24,891 bases of DNA from RGIG2206 sp045577615 (GTDB lineage: Bacteria; Bacillota; Clostridia; Oscillospirales; Acutalibacteraceae): the NCBI GenBank assembly GCA_045577615.1, contig JAZNIT010000010.1, forward strand, positions 1 through 24,891. The letters run 5' to 3'. The notes beneath the pieces were generated by a model. The model made no database searches. It saw only the letters and a list, made by a program, of their open reading frames with translations, and was not told the DNA's origin. This document shows, one piece after another, positions 1 to 7,119 of the stretch; the stretch's first letter is position 1; every line of letters starts with the position of its first letter. A program made the translations under genes and the position numbers.

Positions 1-61
1 AACGAATACTACCGGCAGTGCCGGTAGTTCCAAAAAGCTTTAGCTATGAGTAGAAAAAGAA

Positions 62-120
62 TCCTCCTTCGTCTAAAATAGAAGTGGGTTTGCCAACCAC
101 AACAAAAAGACGAAGGAGGA
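62..120 (+). promoter_or_regulatory. Hairpin sequestering the tnpA ribosome binding site
   Basis: The arms 62-74 (TCCTCCTTCGTCT) and 108-120 (AGACGAAGGAGGA) are perfectly complementary over 13 bp. The 3' arm contains the AGGAGGA ribosome binding site, 7 bases before the transposase ATG. A smaller inner hairpin (GTGG...AACCAC, 84-100) sits in the loop. In any transcript entering from upstream the Shine-Dalgarno sequence would be paired, as described for IS200 leader structures that keep transposase synthesis low. The pairing is seen directly; the repression is inferred from family knowledge. Confidence 0.75.
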
Positions 121-127
121 ATCAAGT

Positions 128-604
128 ATGAAACTTGACACAGATAGTTTAGCACACACGAAATGGAATTGCAAATATCACATAGTTTTTGCACCAAAAT
201 ACCGCCGCCAAGTAATCTATGGAAAGATAAAGGCGGATATAGGAATAATGTTAAGGAAATTATGTGAGTATAAGCAGGTAGAAATAATTGAAGCAGAAGC
301 CTGCAAAGACCACATACATATGTTGGTATCCATACCGCCCAAGTATAGTGTATCACAAATAATGGGATATCTCAAAGGAAAAAGTAGTTTAATGATTTTT
401 GAGAAATATGCCAATATGAAGTACAAATACGGAAACAGACATTTTTGGTGCAGGGGATATTATGTAGATACAGTAGGAAGAAATAAAAAAGCAATTGCAG
501 AGTACATACGAAATCAATTGCAAGAGGATATATCTTACGACCAAATGTCATTGGTAGAGTATGTAGACCCGTTTACGGGTAAGCAGGTAAAAGAAGGCAA
601 ATAA
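128..604 (+). CDS. tnpA: IS200/IS605-family transposase TnpA (Y1 HUH)
   Basis: The 158-residue protein is a normal length for TnpA. The HUH metal-binding motif is visible as DHIHMLV around residue 62. The family block HFWCRGYYVDTVGRN is at about residues 105-119. The presumed catalytic tyrosine is in AEYIRNQ at about residue 126. TnpA cuts and rejoins single-stranded DNA at the terminal hairpins through a 5'-phosphotyrosine link. The reading frame is intact with no frameshift, so the copy could be active. The ATG follows an AGGAGGA site that is buried in a leader hairpin. The gene is alone in its element, with no TnpB nuclease partner. Confidence 0.93.
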   Translation: MKLDTDSLAHTKWNCKYHIVFAPKYRRQVIYGKIKADIGIMLRKLCEYKQVEIIEAEACKDHIHMLVSIPPKYSVSQIMGYLKGKSSLMIFEKYANMKYKYGNRHFWCRGYYVDTVGRNKKAIAEYIRNQLQEDISYDQMSLVEYVDPFTGKQVKEGK

Positions 605-704
605 AAAGCCCCTTTAGGGGCAGCCGGTGAAAGTGTTGCGGTTGGCAAACTTTTCGACGAGCCTATAGGCTCAGCCGGTCTTATGCCCTAAGGGGGCAGT
701 GCAT
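605..704 (+). other. Structured noncoding tail of the IS200-type element
   Basis: This 100-base stretch between the transposase stop and the right-end hairpin holds three compact hairpins. They are GCCCC-TTTA-GGGGC at 608-621, the perfect 14-base palindrome GAGCCTATAGGCTC at 659-672, and TGCCC/GGGCA at 684-698. AGCCGG occurs twice (622 and 673 regions). None has a following T-run, so terminator function is unlikely. It may be part of end recognition or encode a small RNA; no reading frame is visible. Confidence 0.45.
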
Positions 705-782
705 ACTACCGGCACGGCCGGTAGTTATGATTGATTAAATGTGAAAAATATTCAAACTTGCATCGTTTTAGCTAATTAACAC

Positions 783-811
783 TTTACAACGCTAATGTGA
801 TGATGTATAAT
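783..811 (+). promoter_or_regulatory. Promoter of the amino-acid ABC transporter operon
   Basis: A -35 box TTTACA (783-788) and a perfect -10 box TATAAT (806-811) are separated by 17 bp, a near-consensus housekeeping sigma promoter. The start codon of the binding-protein gene lies about 30 bases downstream. The IS200-type element ends about 55 bp upstream. No operator or riboswitch was recognised in the 726-782 interval. Confidence 0.8.
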
Positions 812-841
812 GTAAACAATAAATTTGAAAGGTGAATGATT

Positions 842-1633
842 ATGAAAAAGATTATCGCTTTAATTATCTGCGCTGTTATGTTGCTTACTTGTGCTGCTTG
901 CGGTTCAAGTAAAAAGGTTGTTGTTGCTGAAAAAGGTTCAGCAGGCGAGACTGTTGCTCAGTCTGACGCATTTGCAGATTATACCTACACCGCCGTTGAT
1001 AAGCAAACCAAGGCTTTGATGGAAGTTTCTGCAGGTACTGCAGATGCTGCTATTGTTGACTATGTTGCATCTATCGGCTCTATCGGCGAAGGTACCGACT
1101 TTGAAGATCTTGTTGTTTCCGGCGACGGCTACAGCAAAGAGAGCTATGGTATCGCTTTCCGCAAGGGCTCTGATGTTACCGCTAAGGTTAACGAAGCTAT
1201 TAAGGTGCTTAAGGATAACGGCAAACTTAACGAGATTGCCAAGAAGTATAAGCTCGATGCTCTTATCACTGCTACCGATTCTTTCGACGCCTTCAAGCAG
1301 TCGGAAACTGATTCTGACTGGGAGTACATCAAGAACAAGGGTGAAATCATCGTTGGTATGACTATTTTTGAGCCCATGAACTACTACGATGACAACAACA
1401 AGCTTATTGGCTTTGAAACCGAGTTTGCTGAAGCTGTTTGTGCAGAACTTGGTATCAAGGTTAAATTCCAGGAGATTGATTGGAACGCAAAAGAAACCGA
1501 GCTTGCTGCAAAGAATATCGACTGCATCTGGAACGGTATGACCATTACCGAAGAGCGTGCCGAGAATATGAGCATTTCTATTCCTTATATGAACAACAAG
1601 CAGGTTATGGTTGTAAAGGCTGAGGGCAAATAA
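842..1633 (+). CDS. Amino-acid ABC transporter substrate-binding lipoprotein, circularly permuted
   Basis: This is the extracytoplasmic receptor of a polar amino-acid importer (SBP_bac_3 / GlnH class), 263 aa. A signal peptide ends in a lipobox-like CAAC at Cys20. The domain order is reversed relative to GlnH. Residues 24-98 match the second lobe (VVVAEKGSAGE, then GTADAAIVD). Residues 99-138 match the normal C-terminus (YGIAFRKGSD, then KLNEIAKKYKL). A linker of about 20 residues follows, and residues 160-263 match the normal N-terminal lobe (GEIIVGMTIFEPMNYY, then NGMTITEER). The ligand contacts known from GlnH are all present, split across the two halves: Gly232, Thr234 and Arg239, plus Asp73. 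The ATG at 842 is preferred over the ATG at 836 because AAAGGTG (828-834) lies at the right distance only for 842. Permease and ATPase genes follow directly. Confidence 0.88.
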   Translation: MKKIIALIICAVMLLTCAACGSSKKVVVAEKGSAGETVAQSDAFADYTYTAVDKQTKALMEVSAGTADAAIVDYVASIGSIGEGTDFEDLVVSGDGYSKESYGIAFRKGSDVTAKVNEAIKVLKDNGKLNEIAKKYKLDALITATDSFDAFKQSETDSDWEYIKNKGEIIVGMTIFEPMNYYDDNNKLIGFETEFAEAVCAELGIKVKFQEIDWNAKETELAAKNIDCIWNGMTITEERAENMSISIPYMNNKQVMVVKAEGK

Positions 1634-1635
1634 AT

Positions 1636-2280
1636 ATGGCTTTTTTACAAGTAACTGAAGCATTACTTGTAGGCTTTTTTGAAAACTGCAAACTGTTTTG
1701 TTTAACCTTGTTAATGTCACTTCCGTTAGGTCTTGTCATTACGTTTGGTTCAATGACCAACTTTAAACCTATACGTTGGCTCAGCAGAACGTTTATCTGG
1801 ATCATCAGGGGTACGCCCCTGATGCTCCAGCTTTTTGTTGTTTTGTATGTTCCCGGTTTGGTTTTCGGTGTGCCTATGAGAAATCGTATGATAGCAGCCA
1901 TAATTGCCTTTGTTATCAATTATGCTTGCTATTTTTCAGAGATTTTCCGTGGTGGTATAGAGTCCATACCCAAGGGCCAGTACGAAGCGGGTCAAGTGCT
2001 TGGTATGACCAAAACACAAATATTTTTCAAAATTGTTTTAATGCAAGTAGTTAAAAGAATAGTCCCCCCTATGTCTAACGAGATTATTACGCTTGTTAAA
2101 GACACATCGCTTGCCCGTATTATTGCTGTGCCCGAGCTGCTTATGGCTGCTGAACGTTATGCCGGACAGGGCTTGATTTGGCCGTTGTTCTACACCGGTT
2201 TGTTCTTCCTTATATTCAATGGCGTGCTTACGATTTTGTTTGGATATATCGAGAAAAAACTTGATTATTATAAAGGATAG
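1636..2280 (+). CDS. Polar amino-acid ABC transporter permease
   Basis: This membrane subunit of the HisM/GlnP type has 214 aa and about five hydrophobic helices. It has the family block TFIWIIRGTPLMLQLFVV at about residues 51-68. The cytoplasmic EAA-type loop that docks on the ATPase is EAGQVLGMTKTQIFFKIVL, around residues 117-135. It begins two bases after the binding-protein stop, with GAGGG upstream as ribosome binding site, so the genes are probably translationally coupled. It would form a homodimer, as no second permease gene is present. The exact amino acid carried cannot be told from sequence. Confidence 0.93.
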   Translation: MAFLQVTEALLVGFFENCKLFCLTLLMSLPLGLVITFGSMTNFKPIRWLSRTFIWIIRGTPLMLQLFVVLYVPGLVFGVPMRNRMIAAIIAFVINYACYFSEIFRGGIESIPKGQYEAGQVLGMTKTQIFFKIVLMQVVKRIVPPMSNEIITLVKDTSLARIIAVPELLMAAERYAGQGLIWPLFYTGLFFLIFNGVLTILFGYIEKKLDYYKG

Positions 2281-2289
2281 GAGAAGATT

Positions 2290-3045
2290 ATGCCGATTCT
2301 TGAGGTTGAAAATATCGTTAAGAATTTTGATAATACGCAGGTTTTGCGTGGTATCAGCTTCTCTCTGGAACGCGGTGAAGTGCTGTCTATCATCGGCTCT
2401 TCAGGTAGCGGCAAGACTACGCTGTTGCGTTGTCTTAACTTTTTGGAGTCGCCACAATGCGGTAGCATAAAGGTTGACGACAAGCTGATTTTTGATGCAA
2501 ATCACGGTAAATATTCAGACGAAGAGATAAGACAAAATCGCCTTCACTTTGGCTTGGTTTTTCAGCAGTTCAATCTTTTTCCGCAATATGATGTTTTAAA
2601 GAACATCACCCTTGCTCCAACCTTGTTGAAAAAAGGAACAGATGAAGAAATTGAACAAACCGCTCGCAAAATAATTGAGAGGGTTGGCTTGACCGATAGG
2701 GCAGACCATTATCCTTGTCAACTGTCGGGCGGTCAGCAGCAGCGTGTTGCAATCGCCCGTGCGTTGGCTCTTAATCCTGATGTTCTTTGCTTTGATGAGC
2801 CTACCTCGGCACTTGATCCCGAGCTTACAGGCGAAGTGCTGCGAGTTATAAAAGGCCTTAAAGACAGCGATACAACTATGATTGTTGTTACTCACGAAAT
2901 GGAATTTGCTAAAAACGTATCTGACAAAATTATGTTTATGGCAGATGGAGTCATTGAGGAGTTTGGCACACCTGATGAGGTGCTGAATAATCCTCGTTCC
3001 GAAAAATTGAAGCATTTTTTAAGTAACTCACTTGAAAACATTTAA
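2290..3045 (+). CDS. Polar amino-acid ABC transporter ATP-binding protein (GlnQ-like)
   Basis: This cytoplasmic ATPase (251 aa) powers the importer. It shows Walker A GSSGSGKTTL (about residues 36-45), the Q-loop VFQQFNLFPQY typical of the polar amino-acid subfamily, the signature LSGGQQQR, Walker B VLCFDEPTSALD and the switch histidine in VTHEM. It starts nine bases after the permease stop, and the GGAG of its ribosome binding site overlaps that stop codon. A terminator follows, so it is the last gene of a three-gene operon. Confidence 0.95.
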   Translation: MPILEVENIVKNFDNTQVLRGISFSLERGEVLSIIGSSGSGKTTLLRCLNFLESPQCGSIKVDDKLIFDANHGKYSDEEIRQNRLHFGLVFQQFNLFPQYDVLKNITLAPTLLKKGTDEEIEQTARKIIERVGLTDRADHYPCQLSGGQQQRVAIARALALNPDVLCFDEPTSALDPELTGEVLRVIKGLKDSDTTMIVVTHEMEFAKNVSDKIMFMADGVIEEFGTPDEVLNNPRSEKLKHFLSNSLENI

Positions 3046-3052
3046 ATCAAAT

Positions 3053-3080
3053 GCGCCTACGGGCGCTTTTGTTGTTTTTT
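3053..3080 (+). terminator. Terminator of the amino-acid transporter operon
   Basis: A short GC-rich hairpin, GCGCC...GGCGC (3053-3066), is followed by TTTTGTTGTTTTTT. It lies eight bases after the ATPase stop and before the ruvC promoter. Confidence 0.8.
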
Positions 3081-3115
3081 AAGTAAATATTTAGTTTTTT
3101 ATTATATATAAAGTG

Positions 3116-3144
3116 TTGATAAAATCGGCTTTGTGTGTTATAAT
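3116..3144 (+). promoter_or_regulatory. Promoter of the ruvC-clpE gene run
   Basis: TTGATA (3116-3121) and TATAAT (3139-3144) are spaced by 17 bp. Transcription should start near 3151. This rules out the upstream in-frame ATG at 3133, which lies in the promoter, as the ruvC start. Confidence 0.82.
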
Positions 3145-3152
3145 CAATTAGA

Positions 3153-3170
3153 TATAGTGAGCTTACTATA
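3153..3170. promoter_or_regulatory. Near-perfect 18-bp palindrome in the ruvC leader
   Basis: TATAGTGAG and CTTACTATA pair at 8 of 9 positions. The site sits at the expected transcription start, where a bound dimeric repressor would block initiation. It does not resemble the GAACATATGTTC-type LexA box of Gram-positive bacteria. The symmetry is seen; operator function is inference. Confidence 0.4.
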
Positions 3171-3195
3171 CGATAAACTAAAAAGGTGCAAAACT

Positions 3196-3702
3196 ATGAT
3201 AATTTTAGGTATAGATCCCGGCTATGCAATAGTTGGTTGCGGAGTAATTGAATATTCAGGTAACAGATTTAAAACTATATGTCATAAGGCTGTTACTACT
3301 CCTGCTAAAATTGATCTATCAAAACGGCTTGAAATGATTTACGATGGCGTGTCTGAGCTAATAAAAACCTACAAACCTGATGCAATGTCTATTGAAAAGC
3401 TGTATTTCAATACCAACACTACCACTGCGATTGCAGTAGCCGAAGCACGCGGTTGCATTTTGCTTGCTGCTCAAAAAGCGGGTGTGCCTATTTTTGAATA
3501 TACACCTTTGCAAATTAAGCAATCAGTTACCGGTTACGGTAAAGCTGAAAAGCGTCAGGTTATTGAGATGACCAGAATGCTTTTAAACCTTGAAAAGGCA
3601 CCGTCGCCTGATGATGTAGCGGATGCACTTGCCGCTGCAATTTGTCACGCTCACGCACACGGTTCGGTTATGAATTTAATTGATAAAGGAAGATTTAGAT
3701 GA
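3196..3702 (+). CDS. ruvC: Crossover junction endodeoxyribonuclease RuvC
   Basis: This Holliday-junction resolvase has 168 aa. It cuts two strands of opposite polarity in branched DNA after RuvAB branch migration. The four acidic catalytic residues are visible: Asp7 in GIDPGY, Glu67 in SIEKLYF, and Asp140 and Asp143 in PDDVADALA. The start at 3196 is chosen because AAGGTG (3183-3188) precedes it at the right distance and the protein then begins MIILGIDPG, as in the family. The earlier in-frame ATG lies inside the promoter. The stop overlaps the ruvA start by four bases (ATGA). Confidence 0.95.
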   Translation: MIILGIDPGYAIVGCGVIEYSGNRFKTICHKAVTTPAKIDLSKRLEMIYDGVSELIKTYKPDAMSIEKLYFNTNTTTAIAVAEARGCILLAAQKAGVPIFEYTPLQIKQSVTGYGKAEKRQVIEMTRMLLNLEKAPSPDDVADALAAAICHAHAHGSVMNLIDKGRFR

Positions 3703-4298
3703 TTTATTCATTATCAGGCAAATTGATATATACAGACCTTAACACTGCTGTTATTGAATGCGGCGGTGTGGGTTACAAATGCAGTGTTTCACTTAATACA
3801 CTGCAAAGTCTCCCCGGCGTTAATCAAAATGCATTTTTGCTCACTCATATGAATGTGAGAGAGGATGCGGTCGACCTGTTTGGCTTCAGCACAGCAGAAG
3901 AACTTGATATGTTTAAACTTATAACCTCTGTTTCGGGTGTTGGACCTAAGGTTGCAATGTCAATTTTGTCAGAGTTCACTCCCGATAAGTTGTGCATCTA
4001 TATTGCAGGCGGTGACTCAAAGAGTATAACAAGAGCGTCGGGTGTTGGTGCAAAGCTTGCTCAAAGAATTGTCCTTGAGCTTAAAGACAAGGTTGGCGGA
4101 ATTGCTACCGAGTCACAGGAAGAGGTTGAGGCTGCTGTTGCAGCTACAAGTAACTCAAATACTGCCGATGCAGTTGCGGCACTTGTTTCGTTGGGCTTTA
4201 CTCAAGCAGAAGCATCGGTTGCCATAGGCAAGCTTGATCCAAATTTGTCGGTTGATCAGCTGATTAAGCAAGGCCTACGTTCTTTATCTAAATTTTAA
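3699..4298 (+). CDS. ruvA: Holliday junction branch migration protein RuvA
   Basis: The 199-aa protein is the normal length for RuvA. It forms a tetramer that clamps the four-way junction and loads RuvB. The N-terminal OB-fold (MIYSLSGKLIYTDLNTAVIE) is followed by the helix-hairpin-helix segments LITSVSGVGPKVAMSIL and ITRASGVGAKLAQRIVLELKDK. The C-terminal RuvB-contacting domain (DAVAALVSLGFTQAEA to the end) is connected by an Ala/Thr/Ser-rich flexible linker. The start codon overlaps the ruvC stop, implying coupled translation. Confidence 0.95.
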   Translation: MIYSLSGKLIYTDLNTAVIECGGVGYKCSVSLNTLQSLPGVNQNAFLLTHMNVREDAVDLFGFSTAEELDMFKLITSVSGVGPKVAMSILSEFTPDKLCIYIAGGDSKSITRASGVGAKLAQRIVLELKDKVGGIATESQEEVEAAVAATSNSNTADAVAALVSLGFTQAEASVAIGKLDPNLSVDQLIKQGLRSLSKF

Positions 4299-4311
4299 GG
4301 CGGTGTAGATT

Positions 4312-5361
4312 GTGGACAATGAGTTTGATTTTGAAAACAGAATAATGTCGCCTGAATACAGCGGTAATGATGGTGATGTTGAGTTTTCATTAAGACCTAA
4401 AACATTAAACGAGTATATCGGTCAAGACAAAGCTAAGGAGAATCTGTCTATCTACATTCAAGCCGCCAAGCTGCGTGGCGAATGTTTAGACCACGTGCTG
4501 CTCTACGGTCCTCCCGGATTAGGTAAAACAACCTTGGCAGGAATTATTGCCAATGAAATGGGTGTCAATCTTCGCGTGACCTCGGGTCCTGCTATTGAAA
4601 GCCCAAAGGACTTGGCAGCATTGCTCAGCAATCTTATGCCGGGTGATGTACTGTTTATTGATGAAATTCATCGTATATCACGCGCAGTTGAAGAAATTCT
4701 TTATCCTGCAATGGAGGATTTTGCGATTGATATTATCATTGGCAAAGGCCCTTCAGCACGATCGATCAGGCTTGATATTCCTCATTTTACACTTGTTGGT
4801 GCAACTACTCGTTCAGGTCAGCTTGCAGCTCCTCTTCGTGACAGATTTGGTGTTCTGCTTCGTCTTGAATTGTATACTCCCGAGCAGTTGGCCGATATTG
4901 TTGAGCGTTCGGCAGGCTTGCTTAACGTTGAAATCGATAGGGAAGGCGCTCTTGAAATTGCATCTCGCTCAAGAGGAACTCCTCGTATTGCCAACCGTTT
5001 GCTAAAGCGTGTGCGCGATGTTTCGCAAGTTATGTTTGATGGCAATATCAGCGAAGAGGTGGCAAGAACCGCTCTTAACCGATTCGAAATCGATGAGCTT
5101 GGACTTGATGATTTTGACCGCAGAATGCTGCATACAATTATTAACGTTTATGGCGGTGGCCCTGTAGGCCTTGAAACCTTAGCAGCCGCAATCGGTGAAG
5201 AATCTATTACTATTGAGGATGTGTATGAGCCTTATCTTATGCAGATTGGTTTCTTAACACGCACCCCTCGCGGTCGATGTGTAACCAAGCTGGCATATGA
5301 CCATCTGAATATACCTTTTACAGCTAATGAAATCAATGTGCAACAATCGTTGCTTGACTAA
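4312..5361 (+). CDS. ruvB: Holliday junction branch migration ATPase RuvB
   Basis: This hexameric AAA+ motor (349 aa) pumps DNA through the RuvA-bound junction. Walker A is GPPGLGKTT (residues 66-74) and Walker B with the DEIH box is VLFIDEIHR (113-121). The sensor segment GATTRSG and LRDRFG follow, then the C-terminal winged-helix domain (YGGGPVGLETLAAAIGEE). It starts with GTG, supported by GGCGGTG (4299-4305). It lies 13 bases after ruvA, completing the ruvCAB order. Confidence 0.96.
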   Translation: MDNEFDFENRIMSPEYSGNDGDVEFSLRPKTLNEYIGQDKAKENLSIYIQAAKLRGECLDHVLLYGPPGLGKTTLAGIIANEMGVNLRVTSGPAIESPKDLAALLSNLMPGDVLFIDEIHRISRAVEEILYPAMEDFAIDIIIGKGPSARSIRLDIPHFTLVGATTRSGQLAAPLRDRFGVLLRLELYTPEQLADIVERSAGLLNVEIDREGALEIASRSRGTPRIANRLLKRVRDVSQVMFDGNISEEVARTALNRFEIDELGLDDFDRRMLHTIINVYGGGPVGLETLAAAIGEESITIEDVYEPYLMQIGFLTRTPRGRCVTKLAYDHLNIPFTANEINVQQSLLD

Positions 5362-5379
5362 TTTTAAGGAAGTGCTTTT

Positions 5380-6243
5380 TTGCGAGTAGTTAGTGGATTT
5401 GATGATTACGAGTTGCTTGACTCATCATCGGGCGAAAAGCTTGAGCGTTGGGGCGATATAATATTAATCCGACCTGACCCTCAAATAATTTGGAAAACCG
5501 AAAAGAAACACCCTCTTTGGCGAGACGCCCATGCAAGATACATTCGATCAAATAGTGGCGGCGGTCATTGGGAAAGATATAAAAACGTACCCGATGTTTG
5601 GAGCGTTAAATATAACGGTCTGGTGTTCAACCTTAAGCCTATGGGATTTAAGCATACAGGTTTGTTCCCTGAACAAGCCGTTAATTGGAGTTTGATGAGC
5701 GAACTTATTAAGGGCAAAAAGGATGTTAAGGTGCTAAATTTGTTCGGTTATACCGGTGCCGCAACCCTTGCTTGTGCAGCGGCAGGCGCTCAGGTTACCC
5801 ACGTTGATGCTTCAAAGGGTATGGTGCTTTGGGCAAAGGATAATGCGGTTGCAAGCGGATTAGGTGATATGCCTATCAGATGGCTTGTTGATGATTGCAT
5901 CAAATTTGTTCGCCGTGAAATTCGTCGCGGCAATAAATATGACGGTATAGTTATGGACCCTCCGTCATACGGTCGTGGTCCTAACGGCGAAATTTGGAAA
6001 CTTGAAGAGCAAATTTATGAGCTTTTGGAGTTGTGCGATCAGCTTTTAAGTGATAAACCTTTGTTTTTCTTGCTTAACTCATATACAACCGGCTTGTCAC
6101 CCTGCGTTATGAAATATCTTGTAACATCGGTTATATCTTCAAAACGTGGCGGAACTGTTGAATGTGATGAGATTGGTTTATCTGTTACCTCCACAGGTTT
6201 AGCTTTGCCTTGCGGCAACACAGCTGTGTGGAGATGTGATTGA
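5380..6243 (+). CDS. Class I SAM-dependent methyltransferase (RlmI/COG1092-like)
   Basis: This 287-aa Rossmann-fold methyltransferase is probably an RNA (rRNA cytosine) or similar methylase. The SAM-binding motif I is VLNLFGYTGAATLACAAAGA (about residues 116-135). An acidic end of strand 2 is seen in VTHVDAS, and motif IV is YDGIVMDPPSYGRG (about 187-200). It lacks the N-terminal PUA domain of full-length RlmI, so the target is uncertain. The start is TTG, with AAGGAAGTG 5-13 bases upstream; no ATG or GTG is available nearby. Coupled position behind ruvB suggests co-transcription, not a shared function. Confidence 0.85.
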   Translation: MRVVSGFDDYELLDSSSGEKLERWGDIILIRPDPQIIWKTEKKHPLWRDAHARYIRSNSGGGHWERYKNVPDVWSVKYNGLVFNLKPMGFKHTGLFPEQAVNWSLMSELIKGKKDVKVLNLFGYTGAATLACAAAGAQVTHVDASKGMVLWAKDNAVASGLGDMPIRWLVDDCIKFVRREIRRGNKYDGIVMDPPSYGRGPNGEIWKLEEQIYELLELCDQLLSDKPLFFLLNSYTTGLSPCVMKYLVTSVISSKRGGTVECDEIGLSVTSTGLALPCGNTAVWRCD

Positions 6244-6253
6244 AGGGATACTT

Positions 6254-7105
6254 TTGAATAATATTATTGAACTTAATAACGTTACCTTTTCTTATCCCGT
6301 TGACGAAGGGGAAACTCCTGAAAAGGTAATAAGCGATCTAAGCTTTTCTGTTGAAAAAGGCTCGTTCACCGCTGTTTTAGGCCACAATGGCTGCGGCAAA
6401 TCTACTATGGCAAAATTATTCAATGGCTTGAATAGAGCAACCTCAGGCACAGTTTTGGTCAATGGAATGGATACCTCTGACGATTCGAAAGAGATGGATA
6501 TAAGGCGCTCGGTTGGCCTGGTGTTTCAAAACCCTGACAACCAGTTGGTGTCATCTATTCTTGAAGAAGACGTTGCCTTTGGCCCCGAAAATCTTGGTGT
6601 CGCACCTGATGAAATAAGAAAAAGAGTTGATTGGGCCCTGAAGGCAGTTGGTATGTATGAATACCGCACGCACGATACGCATCGCTTATCTGGTGGACAA
6701 AAACAGCGTGTAGCAATTGCAGGTATGCTTGCTATGAATCTTGACTGCCTTGTGCTTGATGAGCCTACAGCAATGCTAGACCCTCATGGCAGGAAAGAAG
6801 TGCTTGAAACCATAACCAAACTTAACAAAGAACTTGGTATGACCATTGTGCTGATAACCCATTACATGGACGAGGCCGCAGTTGCTGATCGAGTTGCTGT
6901 TATGGACGAGGGCAAGATCGTTCTCGATGGCACACCAAGAGAGGTGTTTGCCAATGTCGATATGCTTAAAAGCATTGGTCTTGATGTTCCGCAACCCACG
7001 GAGCTTGCATATGAATTGAATAAGCTTGGCATAAATGTGCCAAATAATATTTTGTTTGATGATGAGTGTGTGGATGCTATATTTGATACACTCGGTAGAA
7101 TGTAA
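6254..7105 (+). CDS. ecfA1: Energy-coupling factor transporter ATPase 1
   Basis: This is one of the two ATPases (CbiO type) of a shared ECF vitamin/metal importer, 283 aa. Walker A is GHNGCGKST (residues 43-51), the Q-loop LVFQNPDNQLV is typical of EcfA, the signature is LSGGQKQR and Walker B is CLVLDEPTAMLD. The switch histidine is in LITHYMDEA. A C-terminal extension after about residue 225 is normal for EcfA. I prefer the TTG start at 6254, which has AAGGGA five bases upstream. A GTG at 6236 would overlap the methyltransferase end and lacks a well-spaced site. Confidence 0.93.
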   Translation: MNNIIELNNVTFSYPVDEGETPEKVISDLSFSVEKGSFTAVLGHNGCGKSTMAKLFNGLNRATSGTVLVNGMDTSDDSKEMDIRRSVGLVFQNPDNQLVSSILEEDVAFGPENLGVAPDEIRKRVDWALKAVGMYEYRTHDTHRLSGGQKQRVAIAGMLAMNLDCLVLDEPTAMLDPHGRKEVLETITKLNKELGMTIVLITHYMDEAAVADRVAVMDEGKIVLDGTPREVFANVDMLKSIGLDVPQPTELAYELNKLGINVPNNILFDDECVDAIFDTLGRM

Positions 7106-7119
7106 CTGGAGGAAGTAAG

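Larger units (their letters stand above)
8..728 (+). mobile_element. IS200/IS605-family insertion sequence, transposase-only (IS200 type)
   Basis: This is a complete-looking single-gene element. The left end has a hairpin at 8-28 with 10-bp arms (ACTACCGGCA and its complement) around one central G. The right end has the matching hairpin at 705-725 with 9-bp arms (ACTACCGGC) and an ACG loop. Between them sit one Y1 transposase gene and a short structured tail. Subterminal imperfect palindromes instead of terminal inverted repeats, and the absence of an obvious target duplication, are what is known for IS200/IS605 elements, which move as single-stranded circles. No tnpB is present. The exact cleavage sites lie a few bases outside the hairpins and cannot be fixed from this copy alone. 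The element lies just upstream of the amino-acid transporter promoter without disrupting it. Confidence 0.85.

Noticed and set aside
9..356. Minus-strand 115-codon frame opposite the transposase
   Set aside because: It crosses the IS left hairpin and the leader stem and shows no protein family pattern. An antisense RNA here is possible, but a protein is not supported.
842..1633. Binding-protein gene read as two fused partial genes or a frameshifted relic
   Set aside because: The frame is intact, both halves keep ligand-binding residues, and together they account for one whole receptor without duplication. Permutation explains it better.
938..1720. Long minus-strand frame opposite the binding-protein gene
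   Set aside because: It is antisense to a clearly coding gene, has no recognisable domain, and no ribosome binding site. Its length follows from the codon bias of the plus-strand gene.
3116..3195. LexA (SOS) box upstream of ruvC
   Set aside because: No GAAC...GTTC type site is present; the palindrome found has a different sequence.
6244..6260. Vitamin riboswitch ahead of the ECF genes
   Set aside because: The gap to the upstream gene is about ten bases, leaving no room for a riboswitch.
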